Shown piece by piece: positions 35,059 to 45,571 of a stretch of 64,000 nt of DNA. The notes beneath the pieces are model-generated. The model was not told where the DNA came from. It was given only the letters and a program-made list of their open reading frames with translations, and made no database searches. Origin of the DNA: Sphingopyxis jiangsuensis (GTDB lineage: Bacteria > Pseudomonadota > Alphaproteobacteria > Sphingomonadales > Sphingomonadaceae); assembly GCF_016734905.1 (NCBI RefSeq), contig NZ_JAERPO010000002.1:1073524-1137523 (forward strand), in the 5' to 3' direction. The first letter of the stretch is position 1. Every line of letters starts with the position of its first letter. A program made the translations under genes and the position numbers.

Positions 35059-36333
35059 TCAACGAAGCGCTGGCGAATCGCCCTGCGCGCGCGCCGTGCC
35101 GCGCCAGAATTTCCACCCGCCGCCGCCGCTGAGCACGCCCGAGCGGAAGAGGCGGACCGAGAGAAGGATGACGAGTCCGACCCACAGCGCCTGCCAGCCG
35201 AGCGCGAGCAGGTGGACCGCGTGGTCGCCGTCGGTCGCGGCGCGCGCCGCCATCGCGAGCGGCGACGAGAAGGGGAATATCTGCGCGACGGTCGCGAGCG
35301 TCGTGCCGGGCGCGCTCGCCGCGGCCGCCGACAGGCTGAACATGCCGACCTGGAAAATGGTGATCGGCAGGCTGAGCATCTGGATTTCGCGCACCGTCCC
35401 CGCCTGCGCGCCGACGCCGAGGAACACCGCGCCGAGCAGCAGGAACTCCATGACGAAATAGGCAAAGCAGATGGCGATGAAGAAAGCCCAGCCGGTTGCA
35501 GGGGCGGCGCCGAGCGCGGCTGCGGCCGGACTCGCCGCATTGGCAGCCGCGACTGCCGCGGGGTCCATCTGCGTCGCGGCGATGAAACCGCCGCCGACCG
35601 CCATCGCCGACCAGAAAGCGATGAAAAGGATCGCGACGCCGAGCAGGCCGAGCAGCTTGCCGAGAAAGACGCTTTCGAGCGGCACGGCCGCCGCCAGTAT
35701 CTCGATGACCTTGTTGCCTTTTTCTTCGGCGAGCATCCCCACCGCCTGTCCCGCGAGGAGCAGGGTGAGGAGGAAGATGGTGAAGACCGCGCCAAAGCCC
35801 ATCGATTGCTGCGCCGCGACGCTGGTGCCGCCGGTCGCGACGCTTTCGAAGCGCGCTTCGACCGGGGTGACCGTCCCCGCGGCGCGGTCGCGCATCACGG
35901 CGTCGGCGAGCAGCGCGAGATAGCGTCCCGAGCGGCTGCCCGCTTCCTGCTCGACGATCGCGGGTGCGGCAAGCGGGCCGTGCATCACCGCATAGGTGTC
36001 GCTTCCCTTTTCGCGCATCACCGCGCGCGGGTCGTCGCCGGGGGCGGCGACACGGATGAGCAGCGTCGGCGGGGCGCCGCGTCCCGCGAGCGCGGCGCGC
36101 AGCCGCTGGTCGGCGCTGCGCAGCGCCTCGATATCGGCGGCGTCGGCCAGCGCGACGATGCGTCCCGCGCCGCGCGCGCTGTCGGCGAGCTGCGACGCGC
36201 CGAGCCCGCCGATCGCGCCGAGGCCGATCATGAACAGCGGCGCGAGGAGGAAAAGGAGGAAGGTCGGCGTTGCGACGATCGAAAGAAAGTCGCGCCGCGC
36301 GATAACGAGCATGTTGCGGACGAAATGATTCAT
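35059..36333 (-). CDS. ABC transporter permease, NatB-type
   Basis: Membrane subunit of an ABC exporter of the NatAB/ABC-2 class. After the first helix (FLLFLLAPLFMIGLGAIGGL) comes a large extracytoplasmic domain (about 45-175), then five or six helices in the C-terminal half. The MNHFVRNMLVIARRDFLSIV start overlaps the ATPase stop as ATGA, giving 424 residues. NatAB of Bacillus exports sodium; the substrate here is unknown. Confidence 0.82.
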   Translation of the reverse strand: MNHFVRNMLVIARRDFLSIVATPTFLLFLLAPLFMIGLGAIGGLGASQLADSARGAGRIVALADAADIEALRSADQRLRAALAGRGAPPTLLIRVAAPGDDPRAVMREKGSDTYAVMHGPLAAPAIVEQEAGSRSGRYLALLADAVMRDRAAGTVTPVEARFESVATGGTSVAAQQSMGFGAVFTIFLLTLLLAGQAVGMLAEEKGNKVIEILAAAVPLESVFLGKLLGLLGVAILFIAFWSAMAVGGGFIAATQMDPAAVAAANAASPAAAALGAAPATGWAFFIAICFAYFVMEFLLLGAVFLGVGAQAGTVREIQMLSLPITIFQVGMFSLSAAAASAPGTTLATVAQIFPFSSPLAMAARAATDGDHAVHLLALGWQALWVGLVILLSVRLFRSGVLSGGGGWKFWRGTARAQGDSPALR

Positions 36334-37286
36334 GCCGCTGCCTCCTCGACCGCGTCGCTCGTTGCGTCGGCGTCGAAGGCGGCGTCGACCTGCCGCACGA
36401 TATGGACGAAGGCATCGTGCAATCCGGGGCGCGCGATCGACAGCCCGGCGACGCCGAACCCGCTCGCGGTGATGCGCGTGAGCAGCGGCTCGATCGCCGT
36501 GTCGTCGACGGGAAAATACCAGGCGTCGCCGCGCCGCTCGGCGCCCGCGGGGAGCAGAGCGGCGATGGCGGGGGCGTCGGCGTCGCCGCGCGGCGTATAG
36601 CGCACCTGCATCGGCAGCAGCGCGCGCGCATCGTCGACACTGCCCTCGAAGCGGCGCTGCGACCGTGCGATGATCGCGATCCGGTCGCACAGCCGCTCGG
36701 CATGCGCCATGACATGCGTCGAAAAGAGGATCGTCGCGCCGCGGTCGCGCTCGCGCCGGACGAGCATTTCGAGCCGTTCCTGGTTGACGGGGTCGAGCCC
36801 CGAAAAAGGCTCGTCGAGGACGATAAGGTCGGGCGCGTGGACGATCGACCCGATGAGCTGGATCATCTGCGCCATGCCTTTCGACATCTTGCGGATCTTT
36901 TCGTCGACGACGCGTTCGAGCCCGAGTTCGCCCATGAAGGCGGCGGCGCGGCGGCGCCCCTCGCGCCAGTCGAGCCCGCGCAGCGCGCCCATGAAGGCGA
37001 TCGCCTCGCGCGCCTTCATCCCGGGATAAAGGCCTCGTTCTTCAGGCAGATAGCCGATGCGGTGGCGCACGGCGCGCGGCGCGTGGCCGCCAAGCAGGCG
37101 GCTTTGGCCCGCGTCGGGGTCGATGATGCCGAGCGTCATGCGCAGGCTCGTCGTCTTGCCCGCGCCATTGGGGCCGAGCACGCCATAGATGCTGCCCGAT
37201 GGAACCTGCAGCGAGACGCCGTCGACCGCCTTGAATCCGCCGAAATCTTTCGAGAGGCCGGTCGCCTCGACGCTATAGTCGGTCAA
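36330..37286 (-). CDS. ABC transporter ATP-binding protein, NatA-type
   Basis: ATPase of the exporter with the following permease gene. Walker A is GPNGAGKTTS (38-47), the signature is the variant MSKGMAQMIQ, Walker B LIVLDEPFSGLDPVN and the H-loop STHVMAHAERL. The ~75 residues after the ATPase core (DARALLPMQVRYTPRGDADA onward) are a C-terminal regulatory extension common in this class. It has 318 residues from a TTG start, for which no ATG alternative exists. It is divergent from queG. Confidence 0.9.
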   Translation of the reverse strand: MTDYSVEATGLSKDFGGFKAVDGVSLQVPSGSIYGVLGPNGAGKTTSLRMTLGIIDPDAGQSRLLGGHAPRAVRHRIGYLPEERGLYPGMKAREAIAFMGALRGLDWREGRRRAAAFMGELGLERVVDEKIRKMSKGMAQMIQLIGSIVHAPDLIVLDEPFSGLDPVNQERLEMLVRRERDRGATILFSTHVMAHAERLCDRIAIIARSQRRFEGSVDDARALLPMQVRYTPRGDADAPAIAALLPAGAERRGDAWYFPVDDTAIEPLLTRITASGFGVAGLSIARPGLHDAFVHIVRQVDAAFDADATSDAVEEAAA

Positions 37287-37353
37287 AAGCTGGTCCCCGT
37301 GCTGACATATCCCGACCTATGGCATGGACGGGTGCTTGCCGTATAGAGCGCCG

Positions 37354-38406
37354 ATGGTTTCCGAAGCCTTGCCTCCCCTCGAACAGCGCCTCGAAGCCGC
37401 CGCGCGCGCGCACGGGTTCGTCGCCTTCGGGATCGCGGGGGCCGATTCCGCGCCGCAAACGGCGACGCGGCTGCGCGAATGGCTTGCCGATGGATGCCAC
37501 GGCGACATGATCTGGATGGAGAGCCGCGCCGCGCAGCGCGGATCGCCCAAGGGGCTGTGGCCCGAGGTCAAATCGGTGATTGCGCTCGGGATGAGCTATG
37601 CGCCCGCGACCGACCCGCTCGCGCTCGCCGGTCATCGCGACCGCGGGCGCATTTCGGTCTATGCGCAGGGCGCGGACTATCATGACGTCGTCAAAAAGGC
37701 GCTCAAGGCGACCGCACGCTGGCTCGTCGGCGAGGTTCCCGATGCCGAGGTCAAGGTCTTCGTCGACACCGCGCCGGTGATGGAAAAGCCGCTCGCCGCC
37801 GCCGCGGGGCTCGGCTGGCAGGGCAAGCATACGAACATGGTCAGCCGCGAACATGGCAGCTGGCTGTTCCTCGGCGCGATCTATACCACGCTCGATCTCG
37901 CCGCGAGTACGCCGGGGCGCGACCGCTGCGGCAGTTGCGCCGCGTGCCAGGACGCGTGCCCGACGAACGCCTTTCCCGCGCCCTATCGCCTCGATGCGCG
38001 GCGCTGCATCTCCTATCTCACGATCGAGCATGACGGGCCGATCCCGGTCGAGCATCGCCGCGCGATCGGCAATCGCATCTATGGCTGCGACGATTGCCTT
38101 GCGGTGTGTCCGTGGAACAAATTTGCAAGCACGGCGCAGGCGCACCGCGCCTTCCTGCCGCGCGCCGAGCTTGCGGCGCCGTCGCTGGCGGGGCTGCTCG
38201 CGCTCGACGACGCCGATTTCCGCCGCGTCTTTGCGGGATCGCCGATCAAGCGGATCGGGCGCAACCGCATGGTCCGCAACGCCGCAATCGCGGCGGGGAA
38301 CAGCGGCGATGCAGGATTTACGAAGATTCTCAGCGCGTTGGCAAACGACGAATCGCCGATGGTCGCCGACGCGGCGCGCTGGGCGCTCGCCGAACTGGCG
38401 TCATGA
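37354..38406 (+). CDS. queG: Epoxyqueuosine reductase
   Basis: Cobalamin- and iron-sulfur-dependent enzyme making queuosine from epoxyqueuosine in tRNA anticodons. The ATG at 37354 gives 350 residues and is preferred over the ATG 10 codons upstream, which lacks a ribosome-binding site. [20 protein letters not shown] holds the catalytic Asp; the two [4Fe-4S] motifs are [12 protein letters not shown] (about 192-203) and [11 protein letters not shown]. The C-terminal HEAT-like region includes [18 protein letters not shown]. Confidence 0.95.
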   Translation: MVSEALPPLEQRLEAAARAHGFVAFGIAGADSAPQTATRLREWLADGCHGDMIWMESRAAQRGSPKGLWPEVKSVIALGMSYAPATDPLALAGHRDRGRISVYAQGADYHDVVKKALKATARWLVGEVPDAEVKVFVDTAPVMEKPLAAAAGLGWQGKHTNMVSREHGSWLFLGAIYTTLDLAASTPGRDRCGSCAACQDACPTNAFPAPYRLDARRCISYLTIEHDGPIPVEHRRAIGNRIYGCDDCLAVCPWNKFASTAQAHRAFLPRAELAAPSLAGLLALDDADFRRVFAGSPIKRIGRNRMVRNAAIAAGNSGDAGFTKILSALANDESPMVADAARWALAELAS

Positions 38407-38413
38407 CGCCGCG

Positions 38414-38782
38414 CTAGCGGCGCAGCGTCTCGGCGCAGCTGTCGACTTCGGTGTTGCGGCCATCGGGGGTGCGCGCGTCGGCGTGCGTTGCGACCGCCGG
38501 TGCCCCGGTGCGCGGCGCATAGAAATAGACGTCGAGAATGCAGCTCGACCCCGCAAATTGCAGCTTGCGCCCGCCGCCCTCGCTGACGTCGAGCCGCGGC
38601 TTGCCGAACATCCGTCCCACCGCATCGGCGCTGTTGCCGAGCAGCCGGTTGTGCTGGACCGGTTGCGCGGCGACGGGCGGAGCGGTCGCTGCCGGGGGGC
38701 GATAAACCTGCGGGATCGCGCTGCCGGCGCATCCGGCGAGCAGTGCCGCAAGCGGCAGGAGGGCGAGCGGGCGCAGGGTCAT
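38414..38782 (-). CDS. Small hypothetical lipoprotein
   Basis: 122-residue lipoprotein: signal MTLRPLALLPLAALLAGC with lipobox LAGC, then a proline/alanine-rich spacer and a domain with RMFGKPRLDVSEGGGRKLQF and a Cys pair (SSCILDVYFYAP and VDSCAETLRR). The RMFGKP-DV-EG pattern resembles small SmpA/BamE-like sequence motifs, which is only a guess. The start overlaps the EI24 gene stop as ATGA. Convergent with queG, 7 bp apart. Confidence 0.7.
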   Translation of the reverse strand: MTLRPLALLPLAALLAGCAGSAIPQVYRPPAATAPPVAAQPVQHNRLLGNSADAVGRMFGKPRLDVSEGGGRKLQFAGSSCILDVYFYAPRTGAPAVATHADARTPDGRNTEVDSCAETLRR

Positions 38783-39471
38783 GGCACATCCTCGATCGGG
38801 CCGGTGCGGCCGAGATGGAACAGGTGGACCGCCATAGCCGCGCCGACGATGGGCGCCAACAGATTGGCGACGGGGACCAGAAAGGCTGCGGCGGACAGCG
38901 CGCCGAGCGACCAGCGCGCCCGCCGCGACAGGGGCATGCTCGCCGGATGGCGCGCGCGCACCATCGCCTCGAGATCGCGGCCGAGCAGGACCGCGTTGAT
39001 CGCAAAGGCGAGGAGCGGCGCACCGACGCCTGTGAAGATGAGCGCGATATAGAATGGCAGCGCGACGAGGTTCACCGCGACGACCCGCCCGGCCGAGGCG
39101 AGCCCGAGCCTCGCGCTCGCCGCAAGGCTGACCGGAACCGCGCGGTCGGCGGCGGCGGGATAGTGGCGCCGCTCGACCGCGGCGACGATGCCGTCGGCGA
39201 ACAGGCCGATGACGAGGATCGCGACCGCGCGAAAGAGCAGCCACGCGCCCGCGACGAGCAGGAGCGCGACCAGCACCCCCGCCATGTCGGCTTCGCGCGA
39301 GCCGAGCCATTGCCAATGGACGAGCGCCCAGCGCGCCGCCGCGACAATCGCCGCGCCCGCCGCGACGAAGACGAGCAACGTGAGCGCGAGGCTCTGCGCC
39401 AGGATCGCGAGCACGCGCCGGTTGGGGAGGTCGCCGAGGGCGAGCGACAGGGCGTGGAGCGCGCGGGTCAT
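38779..39471 (-). CDS. EI24/CysZ-like integral membrane protein
   Basis: 230-residue inner-membrane protein with four to six predicted helices, of the EI24 domain family that includes the sulfate permease CysZ. Seen are ALHALSLALGDLPNRRVLAI, a run of hydrophobic segments, and LALPFYIALIFTGVG-like helix ends (VALPFYIALIFTGVGAPLLA), then NAVLLGRDLEAMVRARHPAS, a typical EI24 helix motif. The start at 39471 is chosen as the ATG that begins the domain. A sulfate role is not certain. Confidence 0.78.
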   Translation of the reverse strand: MTRALHALSLALGDLPNRRVLAILAQSLALTLLVFVAAGAAIVAAARWALVHWQWLGSREADMAGVLVALLLVAGAWLLFRAVAILVIGLFADGIVAAVERRHYPAAADRAVPVSLAASARLGLASAGRVVAVNLVALPFYIALIFTGVGAPLLAFAINAVLLGRDLEAMVRARHPASMPLSRRARWSLGALSAAAFLVPVANLLAPIVGAAMAVHLFHLGRTGPIEDVP

Positions 39472-39580
39472 GCGCTTCGTTGACGCGCCGGGCGGCGCCG
39501 CGTCAAGCGCTGCGCTTGCCTTGCGGCGCCCCGCCCCGTAAAGGCGCGCGCAACTCCCGCATCCGGACACAGGAATTTTC

Positions 39581-40579
39581 ATGGCCTCCACCGCCCGTTT
39601 CGACGTTGTCGCCATCGGCAATGCCATCGTCGACGTCATCGCCCGCGCCGACGATGCGCTGATCACCGCCGAAGGGCTGACCAAGGGGTCGATGCGCCTG
39701 ATCGACGCCGACGAGGCGACGCGCCTTTATTCCGCAATGGGCCCGGCGGTCGAAATGTCGGGCGGGTCGGCGGCGAACACGCTGGCCGGGATGGCGGCGC
39801 TCGGGCGGCGCTGCGCGTTCATCGGGCAGGTCGCCGACGACCAGCTCGGCCATGTCTTCACGCACGACCTGCGCGCGCTCGGCGTCGCCTATGATACGCC
39901 CGCGCTCAAGGAAGGCGCGCCGACCGCGCGCTGCCTGATCCTCGTCACGCCCGACGGCCAGCGCACGATGAACACCTTTCTCGGCGCGAGCCATCTGCTC
40001 GAACAGGCGATGATCGACGAGGACGTGATCGCGGCGTCGGATATCCTCTATCTCGAGGGGTATCTGTGGGATCCGCCGCTGTCGCGTGCGGCGATGCGCC
40101 GCGCGATCGACGTGTCGCGCGCGGCGGGCCGCAAGGTCGCGTTCACCCTTTCGGACGCCTTCATCATCGACCGCCACGGCGAGGATTTCCGCGCGCTGAT
40201 CGCCGAAGGGCTGTTCGACATCCTGTTCGCGAACGAGGTCGAGATCATGGCGCTCGCGGACGAGCAGGATTTCGAGGCGGCGGTCGCGAAGATTGCGCCG
40301 AAAGTGCCGTTGCTTGTCGTGACACGCAGCGAAAAGGGCGCGATCGCGGTCGAGGGCGGCGTCCGCACCGAAGTCGGCGCCGAGCCGATCGACGAGGTCG
40401 TCGACACGACGGGCGCGGGCGACCTGTTCGCGGCCGGATTCCTGGCGGGCCTCGCCGAAGCGCGCCCGGTTGCCGAATGCCTGACAATGGGCGCGGTGTG
40501 CGCGCGCGAAATCATCGCGCAGATCGGCCCGCGCGCGCAAAGCGACCTCAACGCCAAGGTCGCCGCGCGGCTCGGTTAG
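39581..40579 (+). CDS. PfkB-family sugar/adenosine kinase
   Basis: Ribokinase-family kinase close to bacterial adenosine kinases, 332 residues. N-terminal MASTARFDVVAIGNAIVDVI, substrate region MSGGSAANTLAGMAALGRRC, and the C-terminal PfkB signature DTTGAGDLFAAGFLAGLAEA with catalytic Asp. IADEVQ-type nucleotide loop appears as FANEVEIMALADEQ. Adenosine as the substrate is the best guess from overall similarity, but ribose or other sugars are possible. Monocistronic. Confidence 0.85.
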   Translation: MASTARFDVVAIGNAIVDVIARADDALITAEGLTKGSMRLIDADEATRLYSAMGPAVEMSGGSAANTLAGMAALGRRCAFIGQVADDQLGHVFTHDLRALGVAYDTPALKEGAPTARCLILVTPDGQRTMNTFLGASHLLEQAMIDEDVIAASDILYLEGYLWDPPLSRAAMRRAIDVSRAAGRKVAFTLSDAFIIDRHGEDFRALIAEGLFDILFANEVEIMALADEQDFEAAVAKIAPKVPLLVVTRSEKGAIAVEGGVRTEVGAEPIDEVVDTTGAGDLFAAGFLAGLAEARPVAECLTMGAVCAREIIAQIGPRAQSDLNAKVAARLG

Positions 40580-40634
40580 GAACCTTCGGCCCGCGTCGTG
40601 CGTCCTATCGCCCAACAGCATAGGAGGCATAACC

Positions 40635-40898
40635 ATGGCCGATGAAATTCACACGACGCGCAATCCCGACGGGACGACGCACACCACGACGGTCGTCGAT
40701 CGCGAACCGCGCCGCGGCGGCGGGCTGGGCATGGCGATCATCGCGCTGGTCGCGCTTGCGGTCGCCGTCTTCGTCGCGTTCCAGTTCCTTGGCAACGAGC
40801 AGGCCGAAACCGGCGCGATCACCGAAGCCGCGCAAAAGGTGGGCGACGCCGCGCAGGATGTCGGAAATGCGGCGCAGGACGCCGTGAATAACGACTAG
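40635..40898 (+). CDS. Small membrane protein, hypothetical
   Basis: 87 residues with a hydrophilic N-terminus (MADEIHTTRNPDGTTHTTTV), one transmembrane helix (about 31-53) and a C-terminal amphipathic repeat GDAAQDVGNAAQDAVNND, like the small YtxH/CsbD-like stress proteins. AGGAGG lies just before the ATG. Function unknown. It converges on the flippase gene with a 4-base overlap. Confidence 0.7.
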   Translation: MADEIHTTRNPDGTTHTTTVVDREPRRGGGLGMAIIALVALAVAVFVAFQFLGNEQAETGAITEAAQKVGDAAQDVGNAAQDAVNND

Positions 40899-42442
40899 GC
40901 CTGGGTTGCCGGTGCTGCGGCGTCGGGATGCTTGCGGAACAGCGCGCGGTCGGCGGGGCCGAAGCCGCGCGTCCAGATGAGCCAGGCATAGATACCGAGG
41001 ATGACGGGGACGCCGATCAGCAGCTCGGCCCATTCGGGAAGCTGCGTCGCGCCCCAGCCGAGCACCGCCGCGCCGCCGGTCGCCCAGAACAGCGCCCAGC
41101 GCAGGCTGTTCACCGGCGCGCCGAGGATCCGCGACAGCAGTCGCGCCTTGACGAGCGAGGCAAAGCCGAGTGCCAGCATCAGCGCGAGCGCGACGGCGCC
41201 AGCATAATAGATCGGGTGAAGCCCCATCGACTGCGCGAGCAGGATCAGCCCGACGCTGAGGACCGCCTGCAGCGCGAGCGTCGCGAGGCTGATGAGCAGG
41301 TTGCGGTGGCGCGCGACATAGACGAGCGCGGCTTCGCTGACGACCGCGGTCGCCGCCACGACCTCGGCGGCGAGCAGGAAGGCGAGCGCGCCGGTACCGC
41401 TGACGAATTCGGGGCCGACGAGCCCCATCACCGCCTCGCCCGGAATGCCGAGCGCGAGCGCGACGCCCGCCTGCGCGGCGATGATCCAGAAGCCGACCTG
41501 GCTGACCTGTGCCGCCACGGCGCCAAGCCGGTTTTCCGCTAGGTTCCGCGTGATCACGGGGCCGAGGATCGGCTCGAAGCTTGTCTTGAGCTTCTGCGGC
41601 AGCGAGGCGACCTGCTGCGCCATGTAATAGATGCCGTAAATCGCCGGCGAGGTGAACTGGCCGAGGATGAAGAGGTCGAGCCGGCGCGTCCCCCATTCGA
41701 TCGCATCGGCGGCGGCGAGCGGCGCGTTGCGCCGCGCAACCCTGATGAGCGTTGCGGGGTGCGGCTGCCACCCGCGCGGGGCGCCATAATGGCCGATCAT
41801 CGGGACGAGTGCGGTCAGAAAGGCCGCGATCATCGCCGTGGCGTAGGACAGCATCAGCCCGTCGCGCACCGACACGTACCAGAATCCGGCTGCCGCGGCG
41901 CTGATCACCCACGGCTCGACGACCGCGCGCGCGCGCACCGTCGCGCCGATGTCAAAGCGATAGGCGCAGGCGGCGAGCGCAATCTCGGTCCCTGCGATCG
42001 CAAAGACGAGCAGCGCCATCCAGCGGTCGGCTCCCGCCACGTCGCCCGCCGGGAACATCACTTGCGGAAGAAGAAAGAGGAAGGTCGAGCCTGCGGCGGA
42101 GGCGAGAAAGGCGACGAACATGCCGTCCCACACGACCATGCGGTGATCGGCGCCCGGCGCGCTCAACTGTTCGGCGAGGCCGCGCTTGAGGCCCAAAGTG
42201 GCGAGCTGCGCGACGAGTTCGATGACGAGGACGGCAAAGGCGAAACGCCCGACCGCCTCGGGCCCGTACCAACGCCCGGCCACATAGAGAAAGGGCAGGC
42301 GCGCGACGAGGCGCAGCACGAATCCGAAGAAATTGGTGCGTCCGCCCTTGGCGAGCGCGGCGGCATCGGCATCGCGCAACTCGGCGTCGGGGCGATGCTC
42401 CGAATCGGGCGTGCGCGCGGTTCCGCTGTCGGTCTGGCTCAA
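40895..42442 (-). CDS. Polysaccharide/lipid-linked oligosaccharide flippase (MOP superfamily)
   Basis: 515-residue polytopic membrane protein with about 12-14 helices, of the Wzx/RfbX-like group. Seen are FFGFVLRLVARLPFLYVAGR in the first helix and ARRNAPLAAADAIEWGTRRL in the middle loop, and PAIYGIYYMAQQVASLPQKL at the cavity helix typical of lipopolysaccharide biosynthesis proteins. No glycosyltransferase genes adjoin, so the exported glycan cannot be named. It is 76 bp from gpsA. Confidence 0.83.
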   Translation of the reverse strand: MSQTDSGTARTPDSEHRPDAELRDADAAALAKGGRTNFFGFVLRLVARLPFLYVAGRWYGPEAVGRFAFAVLVIELVAQLATLGLKRGLAEQLSAPGADHRMVVWDGMFVAFLASAAGSTFLFLLPQVMFPAGDVAGADRWMALLVFAIAGTEIALAACAYRFDIGATVRARAVVEPWVISAAAAGFWYVSVRDGLMLSYATAMIAAFLTALVPMIGHYGAPRGWQPHPATLIRVARRNAPLAAADAIEWGTRRLDLFILGQFTSPAIYGIYYMAQQVASLPQKLKTSFEPILGPVITRNLAENRLGAVAAQVSQVGFWIIAAQAGVALALGIPGEAVMGLVGPEFVSGTGALAFLLAAEVVAATAVVSEAALVYVARHRNLLISLATLALQAVLSVGLILLAQSMGLHPIYYAGAVALALMLALGFASLVKARLLSRILGAPVNSLRWALFWATGGAAVLGWGATQLPEWAELLIGVPVILGIYAWLIWTRGFGPADRALFRKHPDAAAPATQA

Positions 42443-42518
42443 GCCCCGCGCCCCTTCTGTTCGTCCCCTGCGTCGGGTTTAGCGCGGCGCGGGGAGGCAG
42501 GCAATTGCAAGCGGTTGC

Positions 42519-43529
42519 TCATCGCCCCTCGGGTCGCAGGGGTCGGCTGAGCAGCGCCTGAATGGCGTCGGCGATGCAGGTCTCGCCCGCGACGAGGCGC
42601 GCCACCGCATCGGTAATCGGCATGTCGATACCGTCGGCGCGGGCGGCGGCGGCGATGACCGGCGCGCTGAAGGCGCCTTCGGCGACCGAACGGCGGTCGG
42701 ACATCAGCGAGGCGGCGGATTCGCCGCGCCCCAGCCCTTCGCCAAGCGCGAAATTGCGCGAATTGGACGAGGTGCAGGTGAGGACAAGGTCGCCAAGCCC
42801 CGCGAGTCCGGCGAGCGTTTCGGCATGCGCGCCGCGCGCGAGGCCGAAGCGCGTCATCTCGGCAAAACCCCGGCTGATCAGCGCGGCGCGCGCATTGAGG
42901 CCGAGCCCCGCGCCCTCGACGATGCCGCAGGCGATGGCGAGGACATTCTTGATCGCGCCGCCGATTTCGGCACCGATCATGTCGTGCGAAACATAGGGGC
43001 GGAAATGCGGCCGCGCGATCGCGCGAGCGAGCGCCTCGGCAACGCCGGCGTCCTCGGCCGCGAGCGTGATCGCCGTGGGTAGCCCCGCCGCAACCTCCTT
43101 GGCAAAGGTCGGCCCGGCGAGCACGGCGAGCGGCCTGCCGGGGCAGAGCGCGCGCGCGATATCGATGGGGAAGGCGAAGCTCTCCGCCTCCATCCCCTTG
43201 CTGCACAGGATGAGCGGGGCGTCGCCTGCGGGGAGATCGGCAAGCACGCCGCGCATGAAGGGAACGGGCACGACAATGAGCAGCGCGTCGCACGATGCGA
43301 GATCGGCAAGTGAATCGGTCGCGGCAATCGACGGCGAAAGCCTGGCATTCGGAAGGAAAAGCGGATTGGCGTGATCGGCGTTGACCGCGGCGACAACCTC
43401 GGCCTCGCGCGCCCAGAGCCGCACGGGGGCGCCGTCGGCGGCGAGGAGCTGCGCGAGCGCCGTGCCCCACGCGCCCGCGCCGACGACGCCGAAATGCGCA
43501 GGTGACGACGTCATGCTGTCATCGGTCAT
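42519..43529 (-). CDS. gpsA: NAD(P)H-dependent glycerol-3-phosphate dehydrogenase
   Basis: Makes sn-glycerol-3-phosphate for phospholipid synthesis. The Rossmann motif is [50 protein letters not shown] and [19 protein letters not shown] (catalytic Lys) are present. The ATG at 43529 overlaps the tsaD stop as ATGA and gives 336 residues, the normal length. tsaD-gpsA is a common pairing in alphaproteobacteria. Confidence 0.96.
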   Translation of the reverse strand: MTDDSMTSSPAHFGVVGAGAWGTALAQLLAADGAPVRLWAREAEVVAAVNADHANPLFLPNARLSPSIAATDSLADLASCDALLIVVPVPFMRGVLADLPAGDAPLILCSKGMEAESFAFPIDIARALCPGRPLAVLAGPTFAKEVAAGLPTAITLAAEDAGVAEALARAIARPHFRPYVSHDMIGAEIGGAIKNVLAIACGIVEGAGLGLNARAALISRGFAEMTRFGLARGAHAETLAGLAGLGDLVLTCTSSNSRNFALGEGLGRGESAASLMSDRRSVAEGAFSAPVIAAAARADGIDMPITDAVARLVAGETCIADAIQALLSRPLRPEGR

Positions 43530-44560
43530 GCTTTGACTCCGGCACCGCGCACGGCTTCGGCCGCGGGATCGAGCGGCCAGCGCGGGCGCGCCGCCGTGTC
43601 GAGGGGATCGGTGAACCCTGCGGCGAAACGCTCGGCGCCCGCCCATGCGATCATCGCGCCATTATCGGTGCACAGCCACAGCGGCGGCGCGACAAAGGGC
43701 TTGCCGAACTCGCCCGCGAGCGCGGTAAGCGCGGTACGGATCGCGCCATTGGCGGCAACGCCCCCCGCGACGACAAAGGCGGTTGCCTGCGGGCAGGCCG
43801 CGAGCGCGATGCGGCTTCGGTCGACGAGGCAATCGACCACCGCAGCCTGGAAGGAGGCGGCAAGATCGGGCGTGGCGTGCGCTCCGCTGGCCGCCGCGCG
43901 CGCGACCGCGCTCTTGAGCCCCGCGAAGGAGAAATGCGGCTCGGCGCTGCCGACGAGCGGGCGCGGCAGCGCGACGGCGCGCGGATCGCCCTCGGCGGCA
44001 ATATGTTCGACCGCGGGCCCGCCCGGATAGCCGAGCCCGAGAAGTTTCGCTGTCTTGTCAAAGGCTTCGCCTGCCGCGTCGTCGATCGTCGTGGCGAGGC
44101 GGCGATAGGCGCCCACCCCCTCGACGAGCAGCAGCTGGCAGTGACCGCCCGAGACGAGCAGCAGCAGGTAGGGAAAGCGGAGGTCGGGTTCGACGAGTCG
44201 CGGGCTGAGCGCATGGCCTTCGAGATGATTGACCGCGACGAGCGGCTTGCCCGCCGCATGCGCGAGCGCCTTTCCGGTGACGAGGCCGACCATGACGCCG
44301 CCGATCAGCCCGGGGCCGGCGGTCGCCGCGATCGCGTCGACATCGGACAGCGCGACGCCCGCGTCGGCGAGCACCTGCTCGACGAGCGGCGCGAGGCGGT
44401 CGACGTGCGCGCGCGCGGCGATTTCGGGAACGACGCCGCCATAGGGGCGATGCTCGGCCTCCTGCCCCGCGACGCGATGCGCCAAAATGGCCCGGTCACT
44501 GGTGACGAGCGCGGCCGCGGTTTCGTCGCAGCTCGATTCGAGGCCGAGGATCAGAGTCAT
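43526..44560 (-). CDS. tsaD: tRNA N6-adenosine threonylcarbamoyltransferase TsaD
   Basis: Transfers threonylcarbamoyl to A37 of ANN-decoding tRNAs. The start [20 protein letters not shown] gives 344 residues; the open upstream frame overlaps hemC on the other strand. Metal ligands are His 112 and His 116 in [38 protein letters not shown] and [10 protein letters not shown] are family blocks. It is divergent from hemC with 63 bp between. Confidence 0.97.
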   Translation of the reverse strand: MTLILGLESSCDETAAALVTSDRAILAHRVAGQEAEHRPYGGVVPEIAARAHVDRLAPLVEQVLADAGVALSDVDAIAATAGPGLIGGVMVGLVTGKALAHAAGKPLVAVNHLEGHALSPRLVEPDLRFPYLLLLVSGGHCQLLLVEGVGAYRRLATTIDDAAGEAFDKTAKLLGLGYPGGPAVEHIAAEGDPRAVALPRPLVGSAEPHFSFAGLKSAVARAAASGAHATPDLAASFQAAVVDCLVDRSRIALAACPQATAFVVAGGVAANGAIRTALTALAGEFGKPFVAPPLWLCTDNGAMIAWAGAERFAAGFTDPLDTAARPRWPLDPAAEAVRGAGVKA

Positions 44561-44623
44561 AATATTACGCTTCCCTTTACCCGCCCCTTTATCGGCAGGG
44601 CAAGCCACGCTAGCAGCGGCACG

Positions 44624-45571
44624 ATGACCATGCTTCCGACGCCCGACCACCCGCTTCGCATCGGCACGCGCGCCTCGCCGCTCGCGATGGCGCAGGCGCA
44701 TATGGCGGTTGCCACGCTGATTGCGAGTCACGGGCTCGATCCGCAGGCGCTCGAAATCGTGCCGGTCACCGCGACGGGCGACAAGATCCAGGACCGCGCG
44801 CTCGCCGAGGTCGGCGGCAAGGCGCTGTGGACGCGCGAACTGGACGCGATGCTCGACGCAGGCGTGATCGATGTCGCGGTGCACAGCCTCAAGGATGTCG
44901 AGACGATCCGCGATCCGCGCTTTCACGTCGCGGCGATGCTCGAGCGCGCCGATCCGCGCGACCGGCTTGTCATGCGTGACGGGCTGGAAGCGCAGACGAT
45001 CGCCGACCTGCCGCAGGGTGCGCGGCTGGGGACGAGCAGCCCGCGCCGCGCCGCGCAGGTCAAAAAGCTTCGGCCCGACCTCGAAACGCCGCTGCTGCGC
45101 GGCAATGTGGCGACGCGCCTCGCCAAGCTGAACAGCGGCGACTGCGATGCGACCCTGCTTGCGGCGGCGGGTCTCGACCGGCTCGGGATGCACGACGTCG
45201 GCTTTGCCCAATCGGCCGAGATCCTGCTCCCGGCGGCGTCGCAGGGCGCGATCGGGATCGAGTGCCGCGCCGACGATGCCGCGACGCGCGCGCTGGTTGC
45301 TGCGGTCGACCATGAACCGACGCATCGCGCCGTCGCCGCCGAACGCGCGCTGCTCGCGGCGCTCGGCGGCGATTGCCGCTCGCCGGTGGCGGCCCATGCG
45401 ATGTGGCAGGACGACGGGCGCCTGCGGCTTTTCGCCGAAATATTCTCGGAAGACGGGGCCGATCATATTGGCGGTGCGACCTTCGTGTCTGACTCCGCCG
45501 ACGCCGAGGCTTTGGGGCACCGCCTGCTGGCGCAGGCGCCCGCGTCGGTAAAGCGCCTTTTCACGGTATGA
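44624..45571 (+). CDS. hemC: Porphobilinogen deaminase (hydroxymethylbilane synthase)
   Basis: Polymerises four porphobilinogens for haem. Motifs are [18 protein letters not shown], the catalytic Asp in [11 protein letters not shown], and the dipyrromethane-binding Cys 251 in [14 protein letters not shown]. The ATG at 44624 ([10 protein letters not shown]) or 44630 are both possible; the longer gives 315 residues. The stop overlaps hemD as ATGA. Confidence 0.96.
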   Translation: MTMLPTPDHPLRIGTRASPLAMAQAHMAVATLIASHGLDPQALEIVPVTATGDKIQDRALAEVGGKALWTRELDAMLDAGVIDVAVHSLKDVETIRDPRFHVAAMLERADPRDRLVMRDGLEAQTIADLPQGARLGTSSPRRAAQVKKLRPDLETPLLRGNVATRLAKLNSGDCDATLLAAAGLDRLGMHDVGFAQSAEILLPAASQGAIGIECRADDAATRALVAAVDHEPTHRAVAAERALLAALGGDCRSPVAAHAMWQDDGRLRLFAEIFSEDGADHIGGATFVSDSADAEALGHRLLAQAPASVKRLFTV